Shown here piece by piece: positions 15,232 to 15,332 of a DNA stretch of 15,332 bases. Source of the DNA: JBALVT01 sp036961345 (lineage in GTDB: Bacteria; Pseudomonadota; Gammaproteobacteria; Pseudomonadales; Halieaceae); assembly GCA_036961345.1 (NCBI GenBank), contig JBALVT010000096.1, positions 1 to 15,332 of the forward strand, read 5' to 3'. The notes under the pieces are model-generated. The model searched no databases, had not been told where the DNA came from, and worked only from the letters and a program-made list of their open reading frames with translations. Position numbers and translations under genes: made by a program. The first letter of the stretch is position 1; every line of letters begins with the position of its first letter.

Positions 15232-15332
15232 ATGAAACGAAAAAATAGGTACCGCCAAGTTAAAGCGCCGATATTGATAGAATCGGCAAATGAATACTTA
15301 CAAGCGCCACCGATTCCCGCCAGATATCATCA
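15232..15332 (+). CDS. Start of an unidentified gene, cut by window edge
   Basis: ATG at 15232 is preceded by an AAGGGAGAG ribosome site, and the frame stays open for 33 codons to the right edge. The visible N-terminus is basic (MKRKNRYRQVKAP), with no signal peptide or recognisable domain yet. I cannot name the family. It follows WS/DGAT on the same strand 148 bases later and may be co-expressed. Support is the ribosome site and open frame only. Confidence 0.5.
   Translation, partial: MKRKNRYRQVKAPILIESANEYLQAPPIPARYH

Overview
The window looks like a chromosomal accessory or catabolic region from a free-living, probably marine, gammaproteobacterium. Supporting signs are an 818-residue TonB-dependent receptor with an LEEVVITAQKR-type TonB box, a DUF3604 protein, an AraC regulator with an arabinose-binding-like N-terminus, and a bacterial wax ester synthase/DGAT. 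Clear Shine-Dalgarno sites precede most genes. The genus cannot be fixed from sequence alone. I see no rRNA, tRNA, CRISPR array, transposase or integrase.

Layout. (1) 1-3961, minus strand: a DUF3604 gene cut by the left edge (1-1329), with the TonB-dependent receptor (1505-3961) upstream of it. (2) 4198-5208, plus strand: an AraC-family regulator divergent from the receptor. (3) 5418-9193, plus strand: a three-gene group encoding a thiamine-diphosphate (ThDP) enzyme, a 3-hydroxyacyl-CoA dehydrogenase and an epoxide-hydrolase-like alpha/beta hydrolase. (4) 9247-13316, minus strand, converging on group 3: a five-gene group transcribed in the order zinc alcohol dehydrogenase, two-domain VOC protein, short-chain dehydrogenase, single-domain VOC protein, SRPBCC protein. 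(5) 13593-15083, plus strand: a WS/DGAT acyltransferase divergent from the alcohol dehydrogenase, followed by the first 33 codons of another likely gene (15232 to the right edge).

How the genes may work together (inference). The receptor imports a substrate across the outer membrane and the AraC protein senses it or a product. The two enzyme groups oxidise alcohols, open epoxides, make or break a C-C bond with ThDP, and oxidise a hydroxyacyl-CoA. The VOC and SRPBCC proteins could isomerise, cleave or bind hydrophobic intermediates. The WS/DGAT could store the resulting acyl groups as wax ester or triacylglycerol. The substrate is unknown. No ring-hydroxylating oxygenase, P450, CoA ligase or thiolase is visible here.

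The observations most worth following are: a 63-bp direct repeat (56/63 identical) lying 73 and 81 bp upstream of two consecutive plus-strand genes; a pair of collinear VOC proteins in which the longer one has lost most metal-ligand positions; an 8-3-8 perfect palindrome in the alcohol dehydrogenase promoter region; and a ThDP enzyme with an atypical cofactor motif.
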